The notes under the pieces were generated by a model that was given only the letters and a program-made list of their open reading frames with translations, ran no database searches and had not been told where the DNA came from. From Sphingomonas sp. (lineage in GTDB: Bacteria; Pseudomonadota; Alphaproteobacteria; Sphingomonadales; Sphingomonadaceae), in contig JAICVC010000032.1 in assembly GCA_025935515.1 (NCBI GenBank), positions 1 through 16,287 of the forward strand: a stretch of DNA of 16,287 nt. The letters are read 5' to 3'. Positions within the stretch are counted from its first letter, which is position 1; every line of letters starts with the position of its first letter. Below are positions 6,476 to 14,295 of the stretch, in pieces. The position numbers were made by a program, and so were the translations under genes.

Positions 6476-6501
6476 GGGCGGCCCGGATTTCCGGACCGCC
6501 C
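6476..6501 (-). terminator. Intrinsic terminator of the TonB-dependent receptor gene
   Basis: GGGCGG-C-CCGGA and CCGGA-CCGCCC form an 11-bp stem with one bulged base and a TTT loop. On the minus strand the stem is followed by TTTCT, and it lies 27-52 bp after the receptor stop codon. Confidence 0.75.
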
Positions 6502-6527
6502 TCCTGCCCCACTCGTTGATCGGGAAC

Positions 6528-9500
6528 CTACTTGCCGCGCTCCGGGGCTGCAGCGGGTGGCGGCGGCGGAGGCGCCGGGGGCGGCGGCAGCGGCGCCGGC
6601 TCGGCTGCCGGTGGCGGCGGCGGAGCCATAGGCGCGACATAGGCCGGCGCGGCCTCGCGCGGACCCCCGAACGCCTTCAGGCTGAGCCGCGCATAATAAT
6701 AACGGCCCGGGCTATCGTAGGTCGTCGGGTCCATGTTGTTGGTGTCGCAGCTGACGCAGCCGGGCGTCTTGACGTTGAACAGGTTGTTCACGCCCACCGC
6801 CAGCTCGACGTCATTGAGCGTGAAGAAGTTAAAGCTCGGCTTCCAGCGCAGCTGCGCGTCGGTGTAGAACCGCGACTTGAGCGGGCTCTCGTTGTTCAGG
6901 ATCTCCTTGAGGCGCGAGACGTAGCGGCCCGTCAGAGTCGCGCCGAAGCCGAAGCCGTTCCAGTCGATGACGCCGATCGACTTCCAGCGCGGATAGCCCT
7001 GGCTTGGGCTGCCGAGCTCCTGACCGGCGCGATGCTCGACGATGTTGGCGCCGCTGGTCGGAATGGTCACGTTGAAGCTGTGCAGGAAGGTGTTGTTCCA
7101 GGTCAGCCCGATATCGCCCATGCCGGCCAGCGGACGGCGATAGGCGATGTTGAGGTCGATGCCGCTTGTGCGGATTGCGGCAATGTTCTGGAGGGTTGCC
7201 CGGATCTGGGTCACGTCGCCGGTGCCGAACGAGCGCGAGATGTTCGAGCAGGCCAGCGGGTCGTTGGTGTAAACGCAACGATACAGCGTCGGCGCTCCCT
7301 GCGCCTGGATCGCGCTTTTCACCTTGATGTTGTACCAGTTCAGCTCCGCCGTGAATCCGCGAATGGGGTTGACCACGCCCCCGAAGACCCAGCTTTCCGA
7401 GGTCTCGGGCTGGAGCAGCGGGTTGCCGCTGGTGACCACCGAGAGCTGATCAGACGGCGCGGTGGTCGCGCCGCCGGCAGGAACGCCCTGCAATGTGCAG
7501 TTCGCACGCACCGTTGCATCGTTGAGGTAGTTCTGCGCCTGGGCGCTCTTCCTCGAGCACGGATCGTCGATCGTCGAATCGAAGCGCGACCGGTCGCCAT
7601 CAAGCTCGCCGATGGTCGGGGCGCGGAATCCCTGGGCCCACGACGCGCGGAATCTGATGGCGCGGATCGGCTGCCAGTTGAGGTTGGCCTTGAACACCGT
7701 GTGCTCGAAGGTCGCCGAGACGCCCGACCTGCCTGGATCCTTCTTGTAGTGCGAATAGCGCATCGAACCTTCGAGCTCGAGCAGCTCGGCGCCGGGGCGG
7801 CCCTTGATGAACGGTGCGTCGAACTCGCCATAGACCTCGGCCACCTTGTAGCCGCCGAAGGAGCCCAGCGCCGGAATATCCGCGCTGAGGCCCGCCTGAA
7901 CGAGCGGGTCAGGCGTGAAGCTGCCCTTCAGGCGCCGATATTCGACGCCGCCGGCGAGACCGAGGGCGTCGCCGCCAACGTCGAACCACTTGCCCGAGAT
8001 ATTGGCCGAACCGCCCCAGATCTTCTGCTGGCTCTTGTCATGTTGGGTGAAGCCGATGAAATCGAGCATCGCGGGGGTAATCGACCCGGGCGTGCCGAAC
8101 AGGTCGAGCGGGACGCACGGCGAGGTGCAGCCGGCCAGCGGGCCGAGCGCCTGAGCGACATTATCCGCCCGGATATTGCCGGTCATCGTCTGCCTGGCCT
8201 TGTTGCGGCCCCAGATGCCGTTCACATCCCAGTACCATTCGCCGCCAAGGCGACCGTCGAGAGTGGCGCTGCCGTAGTAAGTGTTCACCCGCTGTGCGAA
8301 GTGGCGGGGACCAGCTTCGATCACGCGGCGCTGGATTTGGTTGTAGTTTCCGCCCGCCCGACCATCGTTCGGAATCAGGTCGACGCCGAAGGGGTTGAAC
8401 GGGTTGGTTGCCGAGACCGTGAGGGTATCGAGCGAGTTGCCGTTGCCCACGTTGGGCCCGATGCCGAGCGGGATCGGCGCCGCCTGGTTGATCGAGTCAC
8501 GGCGATTCCACACCGCCTTGATCCGCAAGTGCGTGTCGCCCCCAAGCTCCTGGACGAGATTGCCGAACAGCCCGTACCGCTTCAGCGGGATTTCGATATA
8601 GTTGAAGGGCGCGAAGTTGAACCGGTCCGCCGTCACGAACGCGCGGAAATTGCCTGGGAACGTCGGCCGAGTGGTAATCGCCTGCGCGAGCGTCCAGGTA
8701 CCATCATCCGAGGACGACGGGCCGAAGATCGGGCCGCCGAAGCGGCCGTTCAGCGGAAAGCTCGAGCAGCCGCCCTGGGTGCAGCTCGTCGAATAAGGGT
8801 TCGGGAACGCCGAAATTGCGCGGTCGCCCGACAGAACGCCGTTCGCTTTGATGTAATTGCCACCGACGACGATTTGTGTCGGTCCGGTGCCATTGCCCCA
8901 GCTCAACTGATAGTTCTGGGTCCAGCCATCGTCATGGTCGAGATAGCTGCCGACCTGCGCGGATGCCGCGAGACCCCTCTGGCTGGTCTTGGTGATCACA
9001 TTGACGACGCCCGCGATCGCGTCCGACCCGTAAATGGTCGAAGCGCCGTCCTGCAGCACTTCGATACGGTCGATCATGCTTTCCGGGATGGAATTGAGAT
9101 CGACGGTCCCGGGAATGCCGCTCGCGGACGCCCCGTTCACGAACCGCAGTCCGTCGACGAGGACGAGTGTCCGGACCGGCTCGAGATAACGAAGGTCGAT
9201 CTGGGCCGAGCCGGCGCCAACGCCGCCGCCGTTTGGCGGATTGCCGAGGTTGCCGGAGTTGTTGAACTTCGAGTTCACACCGCCGCCCGAGCTCGGCAAC
9301 CGCTGCAGGACGTCGTTGATTGCGCTGAGGCCCGTCTTCTGGATGTCCGACTGGTCGACGAAGACGCGCGGGGCATCGAGGTCGAGCGGATTGCGGCGGA
9401 TGCGGGAGCCGGTGATCACGATCTCGTTGCTTCCCGGAGCCTGCGCCGCCGGTGCCGCGGCCGCTGGCGGTGCCTGGCCGGCCACCACGTCGGGCGGCGG

Positions 9501-9590
9501 AAGCGTGCTTTGCGCCAGGGCAACGCCGCTGCCGCCGACGAGTGCAACCAAGGCCACGCCCGCACGAAGAGCCGTATCCATCCGCTTCAT
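6528..9590 (-). CDS. TonB-dependent outer-membrane receptor
   Basis: A 1020-aa receptor for active uptake of an unidentified substrate across the outer membrane, powered by TonB-ExbB-ExbD. Residues 1-26 are a Sec signal peptide (cleavage after GVALA). A proline/alanine linker leads to the TonB-box-like EIVITGSRI (56-64), then the plug domain (about 68-205) with RTLVLVDGLRFVNG and IEVLQDGASTIYGSDAIAGVVNVIT. The rest is beta barrel, closing with RYYYARLSLKAF (ending near 974). A 46-residue tail rich in proline follows, which is unusual because most such barrels end at an aromatic residue. The ATG is chosen on signal peptide and a close AGGGGGAA ribosome-binding site. A CACAATTGTG palindrome (9687-9696) upstream could be an operator. 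No TonB, ExbBD or FecIR-type regulator is nearby, so the substrate cannot be inferred. Confidence 0.95.
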   Translation of the reverse strand: MKRMDTALRAGVALVALVGGSGVALAQSTLPPPDVVAGQAPPAAAAPAAQAPGSNEIVITGSRIRRNPLDLDAPRVFVDQSDIQKTGLSAINDVLQRLPSSGGGVNSKFNNSGNLGNPPNGGGVGAGSAQIDLRYLEPVRTLVLVDGLRFVNGASASGIPGTVDLNSIPESMIDRIEVLQDGASTIYGSDAIAGVVNVITKTSQRGLAASAQVGSYLDHDDGWTQNYQLSWGNGTGPTQIVVGGNYIKANGVLSGDRAISAFPNPYSTSCTQGGCSSFPLNGRFGGPIFGPSSSDDGTWTLAQAITTRPTFPGNFRAFVTADRFNFAPFNYIEIPLKRYGLFGNLVQELGGDTHLRIKAVWNRRDSINQAAPIPLGIGPNVGNGNSLDTLTVSATNPFNPFGVDLIPNDGRAGGNYNQIQRRVIEAGPRHFAQRVNTYYGSATLDGRLGGEWYWDVNGIWGRNKARQTMTGNIRADNVAQALGPLAGCTSPCVPLDLFGTPGSITPAMLDFIGFTQHDKSQQKIWGGSANISGKWFDVGGDALGLAGGVEYRRLKGSFTPDPLVQAGLSADIPALGSFGGYKVAEVYGEFDAPFIKGRPGAELLELEGSMRYSHYKKDPGRSGVSATFEHTVFKANLNWQPIRAIRFRASWAQGFRAPTIGELDGDRSRFDSTIDDPCSRKSAQAQNYLNDATVRANCTLQGVPAGGATTAPSDQLSVVTSGNPLLQPETSESWVFGGVVNPIRGFTAELNWYNIKVKSAIQAQGAPTLYRCVYTNDPLACSNISRSFGTGDVTQIRATLQNIAAIRTSGIDLNIAYRRPLAGMGDIGLTWNNTFLHSFNVTIPTSGANIVEHRAGQELGSPSQGYPRWKSIGVIDWNGFGFGATLTGRYVSRLKEILNNESPLKSRFYTDAQLRWKPSFNFFTLNDVELAVGVNNLFNVKTPGCVSCDTNNMDPTTYDSPGRYYYARLSLKAFGGPREAAPAYVAPMAPPPPPAAEPAPLPPPPAPPPPPPAAAPERGK

Positions 9591-9720
9591 AGATTCCCCC
9601 TGTTTCGCCCGATGTCGGGCGTGGTTATGCGGGCTGAAGCTAACCCAGGTGAGGAATCGGCGGAAGCGAGTGTGTTACGTCACCGACACAATTGTGGGTG
9701 GTGATGCAAATGGGCGACAG

Positions 9721-10692
9721 TTACCGGGGCGCTTCTAACGAAAGATAGGCAAGCCGCCGAACCTCCCGACGCCCCCGCGTGACCGTGTCAAGAATGAGCC
9801 CGGCGAAGAAGCACAGCACCGCGACGATGATGATGCCGGTGACGAGGATGGCGGTGGGGACGCGCGGTACCAGGCCGGTGTGGACGTACGTGATGACCAG
9901 CGGAATGGCGAGCACGATCGCGATTGCGACGAGCAGCGCGCCAATGCTTCCATAGAACAGGACAGGCCGCTCGATCCGGTAGAGGGTGACGATGGTCTTC
10001 AGGATGCGCCATCCATCCGAAAAGGTGGAGAGCTTGGATTGGGAGCCTTCGGGCCGCGCCGCATAGACGGTCTCCGCTTCGCCGACCGGCATCCTGAGCT
10101 CGAGCGCATGAACGCTCATCTCGGTCTCGATCTCGAAGCCCGAGCTCAACACCGGGAAGCTCTTCACGAACCGCCGCGAGAAAACACGGTAGCCGGAGAA
10201 GATGTCGCTGAAGCTGCGCCCGAACAGGCCCGACAGAAGGCCCGTGAACAGCCTGTTCCCGAGCACGTGCCCGCCCCGGTACGCGTCCTTCTCCTCGTGC
10301 CGCCGGGTCCCGACGACCATGTCGAGCTGGCCGGCAAGCAATTGGTCGACCATCGCGGGCGCGGCTTTCGGATCGTAGGTCAGGTCGCCGTCGGCCATCA
10401 CGTAAACGTCAGCGTCGATGTCGGCGAACATGCGCCGCACGACGTGGCCCTTGCCCTGCTGGCGTTCGCTTCGGACGACCGCGCCAGCGTCCGCGGCAAC
10501 CTCGCGGGTCCGGTCGCGGCTGTTGTTGTCGTAGACGTAGACGTTCGCGTTGGGCAGCGCGGCGCGAAAACCGGCAACGGTCGCGGCGATCGCCGCTTCT
10601 TCGTTGTAGCACGGAAGCAGCACGGCAATTCTCGGCGACGCGACGGCGTTCAAGCAGACCCCCTCAGATGACCGGCCAGCTATAGAGGGCAT
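9721..10692 (-). CDS. Family 2 glycosyltransferase, polyprenyl-phosphate sugar transferase type
   Basis: Likely transfers a sugar from a nucleotide donor to a lipid carrier at the cytoplasmic face of the inner membrane. The N-terminal GT-A domain begins with RIAVLLPCYNEEAAI, then has YDNNSRDRT (54-62) and the DxD metal motif in VMADGDLTYD (98-107). SDIFSGYRVFSR (162-173) and the FEIETEM block (186-192) are typical of DPM1/GtrB-like enzymes. Two membrane helices lie at about 246-270 and 280-302, giving the two-TM tail of that group. The ATG overlaps the upstream stop as TGATG, implying coupled translation. A TTG at 10653, with GAGGGGG just ahead and nearer the usual family start, is a serious alternative (310 aa). 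Substrate and acceptor are unknown. Confidence 0.92.
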   Translation of the reverse strand: MPSIAGRSSEGVCLNAVASPRIAVLLPCYNEEAAIAATVAGFRAALPNANVYVYDNNSRDRTREVAADAGAVVRSERQQGKGHVVRRMFADIDADVYVMADGDLTYDPKAAPAMVDQLLAGQLDMVVGTRRHEEKDAYRGGHVLGNRLFTGLLSGLFGRSFSDIFSGYRVFSRRFVKSFPVLSSGFEIETEMSVHALELRMPVGEAETVYAARPEGSQSKLSTFSDGWRILKTIVTLYRIERPVLFYGSIGALLVAIAIVLAIPLVITYVHTGLVPRVPTAILVTGIIIVAVLCFFAGLILDTVTRGRREVRRLAYLSLEAPR

Positions 10693-11576
10693 CAAGTGGC
10701 GGCGTCGAGCCGCGCGGTAGTGACGTGAAGGAGGCGGAAGTCTGCGCTCATGCCACTGAGCGTCCAGGGCTCGCCGGGTCGAATCACGAAAGCGTCGGTT
10801 GCTTCGACCGGATTGCCGTTCAAGCTCGCCGAGCCGTCAAGCACGAAGCCGAACCGCAGTTCGCCGTCGTGGGGCGGAAATTCGATTGTGCCCGCGACGC
10901 CGGGACGAATCGTGCGCACATCGCACAGGCCGGCGGTCGCCAAGGTCATTGCGGTTTCCTGCGCCTCGACGCCACTGAACGGTGTCCACGGCGTCTCCGC
11001 GGCGACGTGGCGGAGAAAGCGCTGCCCGGAATAGACCCGCTCGGGCCGTTCGCCGCCGGGAAGCGCCATCGCATGATCCGCGAAAGTCTCGTGCAGCGCC
11101 GGAGCGCCGATCTCGATCACCTCCAGCCCGGCCGAGCTTTCAAGCACGCGATGGCGGATCTCGGGCGGCTGCAGCACCAGATCGCCTTCGTTCATTACGA
11201 ACGGCGCGCCCTGGTTCTCATAAACCACCCGGACCCACCCGCGTCGCACGAAGATCATTTGCAGCGCCACGCGGTGATAATGGACCCAGTCGGCGACCGG
11301 CCCGCCGCCGGGAATCGTGATGTGCGAGGCGATATAACGCCCGCCAAGGCGGCCCGGGATGAGGTCGCGGTAGAGCATGCCCGCCCTGCCCTGCCCCGGT
11401 GGCGCTCGGGCCTTCGTCAACACGGATTCCGGCTGGAACGCCGGCATCCCCTGCGGAAGCGGCTCGGCATCCGGTTTGATCAGCCGGACCCGCTCCCGAT
11501 CCTTGCTGAGGATCGCCGTGTGCGGGTCGTCCGCTGGGTAGATGACGTCGATCCGGAAGCCGGCAGCGCGCAGCAA
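10692..11576 (-). CDS. Cupin-domain protein with a VOC-like N-terminal piece
   Basis: A bicupin-like cytoplasmic protein of unknown substrate. The N-terminal part (AAGFRIDVIYPADDPHTAILS) resembles a fragment of a glyoxalase/VOC domain. Cupin 1 (about 68-165) carries plausible metal ligands H99 and H101 in WVHYHRVALQM and H142 in EIRHRVL. Cupin 2 (about 205-290) lacks an obvious histidine set and may be structural. The listed start is a TTG with no ribosome-binding site, and the reading frame continues upstream as a plausible helix (TPLDIVREDFDAALEL) without any ATG, GTG or TTG. A CTG at 11622-11624 overlapping the tig stop could be the true start. The 3' end overlaps the glycosyltransferase start. 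No enzymatic activity can be assigned. Confidence 0.85.
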   Translation of the reverse strand: MLRAAGFRIDVIYPADDPHTAILSKDRERVRLIKPDAEPLPQGMPAFQPESVLTKARAPPGQGRAGMLYRDLIPGRLGGRYIASHITIPGGGPVADWVHYHRVALQMIFVRRGWVRVVYENQGAPFVMNEGDLVLQPPEIRHRVLESSAGLEVIEIGAPALHETFADHAMALPGGERPERVYSGQRFLRHVAAETPWTPFSGVEAQETAMTLATAGLCDVRTIRPGVAGTIEFPPHDGELRFGFVLDGSASLNGNPVEATDAFVIRPGEPWTLSGMSADFRLLHVTTARLDAAT

Positions 11577-11620
11577 TTCGAGCGCGGCGTCGAAATCCTC
11601 CCGGACGATATCCAGCGGCG

Positions 11621-13231
11621 TCAGCCCTTCTTGGCGGGCTTCTTCGCCTTCGCCGCGGACTTGACCTCGGCCTTGGCGGCCTTGGCAGCGGGAGCCTTCG
11701 CCGCCGGCGCATCCTTCACGGGCTTGGCCGGCTTCGGCTTCGCCGACGCCTTCTCGACCGGGCCTTTGGCGGGCGCTTCGGCGACGAGCTTGTCGTCGTC
11801 CTTTCCAGCCGACTTGGCCTTGCCCTTTGCCGCGGCCTTCTTGGCCTTCGGTGCCGCGGCATGGTCATGCCCGCAGCCGGGCCCATGCACGTGGCCCTCC
11901 TCTGACTCGAGGTCCGCTTCGAGCGCTTCGCGGGTCGACTTGCGATCGGTGATCTTCGCCCGCGCGAAGAGGAAGTCGACGACCTTGTCCTCGTAGAGCG
12001 GGGCGCGGAGCTGCGCAGCGGCCATCGGCTCCTGCTGGATGTAACGGACGAAGGTCTCACGGTCCTTGCCCTGGTATTGCGACGCTGCCTGCATGATCAG
12101 GCGATTCATTTCCGGCTCGGTCACGTCGACGCCGTTGGCGGCGCCGATTTCGGACAGCAGCAGGCCGAGGCGGACCCGCCGGACCGCGATCTTGCGATAT
12201 TCGCCGGCCTCGGACTCGATCTCCGCAAGCGCCGCCTTGGGATCTTCCTCATGGCTGGCTTCGTGCCGAAGCTGGGCGAGGATGTTCTGATACTCGGCCT
12301 CGACCATCGTGTCGGGGACCGGGAAGTCGTGCCGCGCGGCGAGCTGGTCGAGCAACTGACGCTTCATGTGGGTGCGGGTCAGCCCGTTGAGCTGCTGCGC
12401 CTGCTGGTCGCGAATGATGCCCCTCAGCTGGTCAAGGTCGGTCATGCCGAGCGACTTGGCGAAGGCCTCGTCGACCTTGTTCGCGCTGCCGGTCTTCACC
12501 GCCTTCACGGTCACCGCAAAGGTCGCCTTCTTGCCCTTCAGCTTGTCGGCCGGATAGTCGTTCGGGAAGGTCAGCCTGACCTCGCGACTCTCGCCCGCCC
12601 TGGCGCCGACGAGCTGGTCCTCGAAGCCCGGAATCAGGCCGCCCGAGCCGAGCTCGACCTGCATGTCTTCGCCCTTGCCGCCCTCGAACGGCGTGCCGTC
12701 GACCTCGCCCTCGAAGTCCATGACGACCAGGTCGCCGGTCGCGGCCGCATGCTTGCTCGGTGCGTCTTCCCAGTGCTTGCTCTGGCTCGCGAGCTGCTCG
12801 AGCTGCTCGTCCACCGCTTTGTCGTCGGGCTCGACGGTCAGCCGCTCGAGCGCGAGATTGTCGATCTCCGGCGCCGGGACGTCGGGCAATGCCTCCAGGC
12901 TCACCTTGATCTCGGCATCCTTGCCGTGCTCATAGCCCTCGGTCAGCTCGACCTGGGGCTGGAGCGCGGGCCGGATCTTCTGCTCGGTCAGCAGCTGCTG
13001 AACGCCCTCCTGGACCGCGCCCTGCAGCGCCTCGCCGCGAAGGCTCTCGCCGTGCATCTTGCGGATGAGGTTGGGCGGCACCTTGCCGGGGCGGAAACCG
13101 GGCATCCGCACCTGCGGCGCGATGCGCTTCACCTCCTGCTCGACCCGCGCCTCGATGTCCTCGGCCGGGATGGTCAGCATGAAGGCGCGCTTGAGGCCCT
13201 CGTTCTCAGTCTCGACAGTCTTGATGCTCAC
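11621..13231 (-). CDS. tig: Trigger factor, ribosome-associated chaperone, with long C-terminal tail
   Basis: Trigger factor docks at the ribosome exit tunnel, folds nascent chains and has prolyl isomerase activity. The ribosome-binding domain contains GFRPGKVP (45-52). An FKBP-type domain spans about 163-246 (ATGDLVVMDFEGEVDGTPFEGG...IPGFEDQLVGA). The helical chaperone arms follow, ending near 440. Beyond that lies a 90-residue tail absent from the 432-aa E. coli protein, beginning HVHGPGCGHDH (447-457) and then rich in Lys, Ala and Pro like a histone H1 tail, so total length is 536. The GTG start fits the family (VETENEGLKRAF close to the N-terminus), with only a weak GGGA upstream. It lies 45 bp after tRNA-Leu with no evident promoter between, so co-transcription with the tRNA is likely. 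Confidence 0.96.
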   Translation of the reverse strand: MSIKTVETENEGLKRAFMLTIPAEDIEARVEQEVKRIAPQVRMPGFRPGKVPPNLIRKMHGESLRGEALQGAVQEGVQQLLTEQKIRPALQPQVELTEGYEHGKDAEIKVSLEALPDVPAPEIDNLALERLTVEPDDKAVDEQLEQLASQSKHWEDAPSKHAAATGDLVVMDFEGEVDGTPFEGGKGEDMQVELGSGGLIPGFEDQLVGARAGESREVRLTFPNDYPADKLKGKKATFAVTVKAVKTGSANKVDEAFAKSLGMTDLDQLRGIIRDQQAQQLNGLTRTHMKRQLLDQLAARHDFPVPDTMVEAEYQNILAQLRHEASHEEDPKAALAEIESEAGEYRKIAVRRVRLGLLLSEIGAANGVDVTEPEMNRLIMQAASQYQGKDRETFVRYIQQEPMAAAQLRAPLYEDKVVDFLFARAKITDRKSTREALEADLESEEGHVHGPGCGHDHAAAPKAKKAAAKGKAKSAGKDDDKLVAEAPAKGPVEKASAKPKPAKPVKDAPAAKAPAAKAAKAEVKSAAKAKKPAKKG

Positions 13232-13276
13232 GTTTCTGGATCCCGATGAAATCTATTGGCATCCCAGGGCAGCGGA

Positions 13277-13361
<85 letters not shown>

Positions 13362-13382
13362 GCGGACGCTTGAAGGGCGCGG

Positions 13383-13410
13383 CCTATAACAGGCCGTGGC
13401 GGTTGGGCAA
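13383..13410 (-). promoter_or_regulatory. Promoter of tRNA-Leu (and probably tig)
   Basis: On the minus strand TTGCCC (13405-13410) and TATAGG (13383-13388) are separated by 16 bp, placing a start site about 15-20 bp ahead of the tRNA 5' end. The -10 lies inside a GGCCT/AGGCC inverted repeat. No other promoter is visible before tig. Confidence 0.65.
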
Positions 13411-13473
13411 CCCGCGGGACTCGGCAACCGGCCTCCCATCCCGGGCGTTTAACCCGGCAAGGAGCCAACCCCG

Positions 13474-13659
13474 ATGCAACAGCTTCCGCCAATCCCCGAG
13501 GAGCCGGTCACCCCGCCGAACACCCCACAGCCTACACCGCCGGGCCAGCCGACCCCTGCTCCCCCCGAAGAGCCTGGGACCAATCCGAATATCGACGTGC
13601 CCTCGCCGCCTTCGCCGGGGACGCAGCCGCCAACCACGCCGATTTCGCCGGTCGGCTAG
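13474..13659 (+). CDS. Small acidic proline-rich protein, 61 aa
   Basis: Of 61 residues, 24 are proline, often as PP pairs, with Thr, Glu, Gln and Gly between. There is no Lys or Arg and five acidic residues, so the chain is extended and acidic. No signal peptide or hydrophobic segment is visible. AAGGAG lies 9 nt before the ATG, a good ribosome-binding site, which supports real translation. It is on the opposite strand to its neighbours, and its stop shares the palindrome CTAG (13656-13659) with the stop of the convergent lipoprotein gene. No function can be assigned; it could also be a chance ORF in proline-codon-rich DNA. Confidence 0.55.
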   Translation: MQQLPPIPEEPVTPPNTPQPTPPGQPTPAPPEEPGTNPNIDVPSPPSPGTQPPTTPISPVG

Positions 13660-14285
13660 CGGCGTAGCTGCGCCGACGCGACGACGGCTTCGAAGTCGGG
13701 CAAAGTCGCGTCGAAATAATGCGATTTCGCGGCGTCGAGCAGGATCAGATAAAGCTCGCCGTTGATGACGGTGCCGACCACTCGGCCGCGCCGCCACAGC
13801 TCGTCGTCGTCGAGATGCTCGTAATCGAGCTGGAAGCCGTTGGTGCCGAGGAACGGCCGCGGCTGGAGCGAAACGGTGCGGAAATCGACCGCTCCGCCGC
13901 GCACGCGGTACAGGCTCTCGATCATCGCGGCGATCTCGGGCGGAGTCATGTTCGAGCGGAAGATCGGCACCTGCTGGCTCGCGGTGCGGCGCTGGCGGAT
14001 GAGCGACTTTCCGTCGCGCAAGCCGGTGACGAAGCTCATCCCGTCGAGCAGCGGCCCGTTGAGGGTCCAGTCCTCGACCGCGCGGATGTCCTCGAACAGG
14101 ATTGGGCGATGCCGATTCCAGGGCCGCGGCGGCGCAACCGAAAGGCTGTCATCGCCGACATTGACGCGCCGGACGCGCACCAGCGAATAGTCGCTGTAGC
14201 CGCCATAGTCGCCGCCATCGACCGACGAGCAGGCCGACACCGCCAGCGCGGTTGCGAGGAAAGCGATCTTCAAACGAGCGTTCAC
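13656..14285 (-). CDS. Putative lipoprotein of unknown function
   Basis: A 209-residue protein. The N-terminus VNARLKIAFLATALAVSAC is a lipoprotein signal with lipobox V16-S17-A18-C19, so the mature protein is lipid-anchored in the periplasm. The GTG at 14283-14285 is chosen because GAGGAGAG lies 6-7 nt upstream; an earlier in-frame start adds a non-signal stretch and overlaps the preceding gene. The mature part is mixed alpha/beta (LFEDIRAVEDWTLNGPLLDGMSFVTGLRDGKSLI...) with no family I recognise. It follows the M48 protease gene by 10 nt, so it is probably in the same operon and may be exported with it or assist it. Confidence 0.8.
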   Translation of the reverse strand: MNARLKIAFLATALAVSACSSVDGGDYGGYSDYSLVRVRRVNVGDDSLSVAPPRPWNRHRPILFEDIRAVEDWTLNGPLLDGMSFVTGLRDGKSLIRQRRTASQQVPIFRSNMTPPEIAAMIESLYRVRGGAVDFRTVSLQPRPFLGTNGFQLDYEHLDDDELWRRGRVVGTVINGELYLILLDAAKSHYFDATLPDFEAVVASAQLRR

Positions 14286-14295
14286 GGGCCTCTCC

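Noticed and set aside
6347..6640. N-terminal extension of the clpP open frame
   Set aside because: Arginine- and proline-rich translation of repeats and the terminator; the ClpP family start matches the GTG at 6346, which has its own ribosome-binding site.
6468..9704. Plus-strand open frame of 1078 codons opposite the TonB receptor
   Set aside because: It is an antisense shadow with no recognisable domain; the minus strand encodes a complete receptor with signal peptide, plug and barrel.
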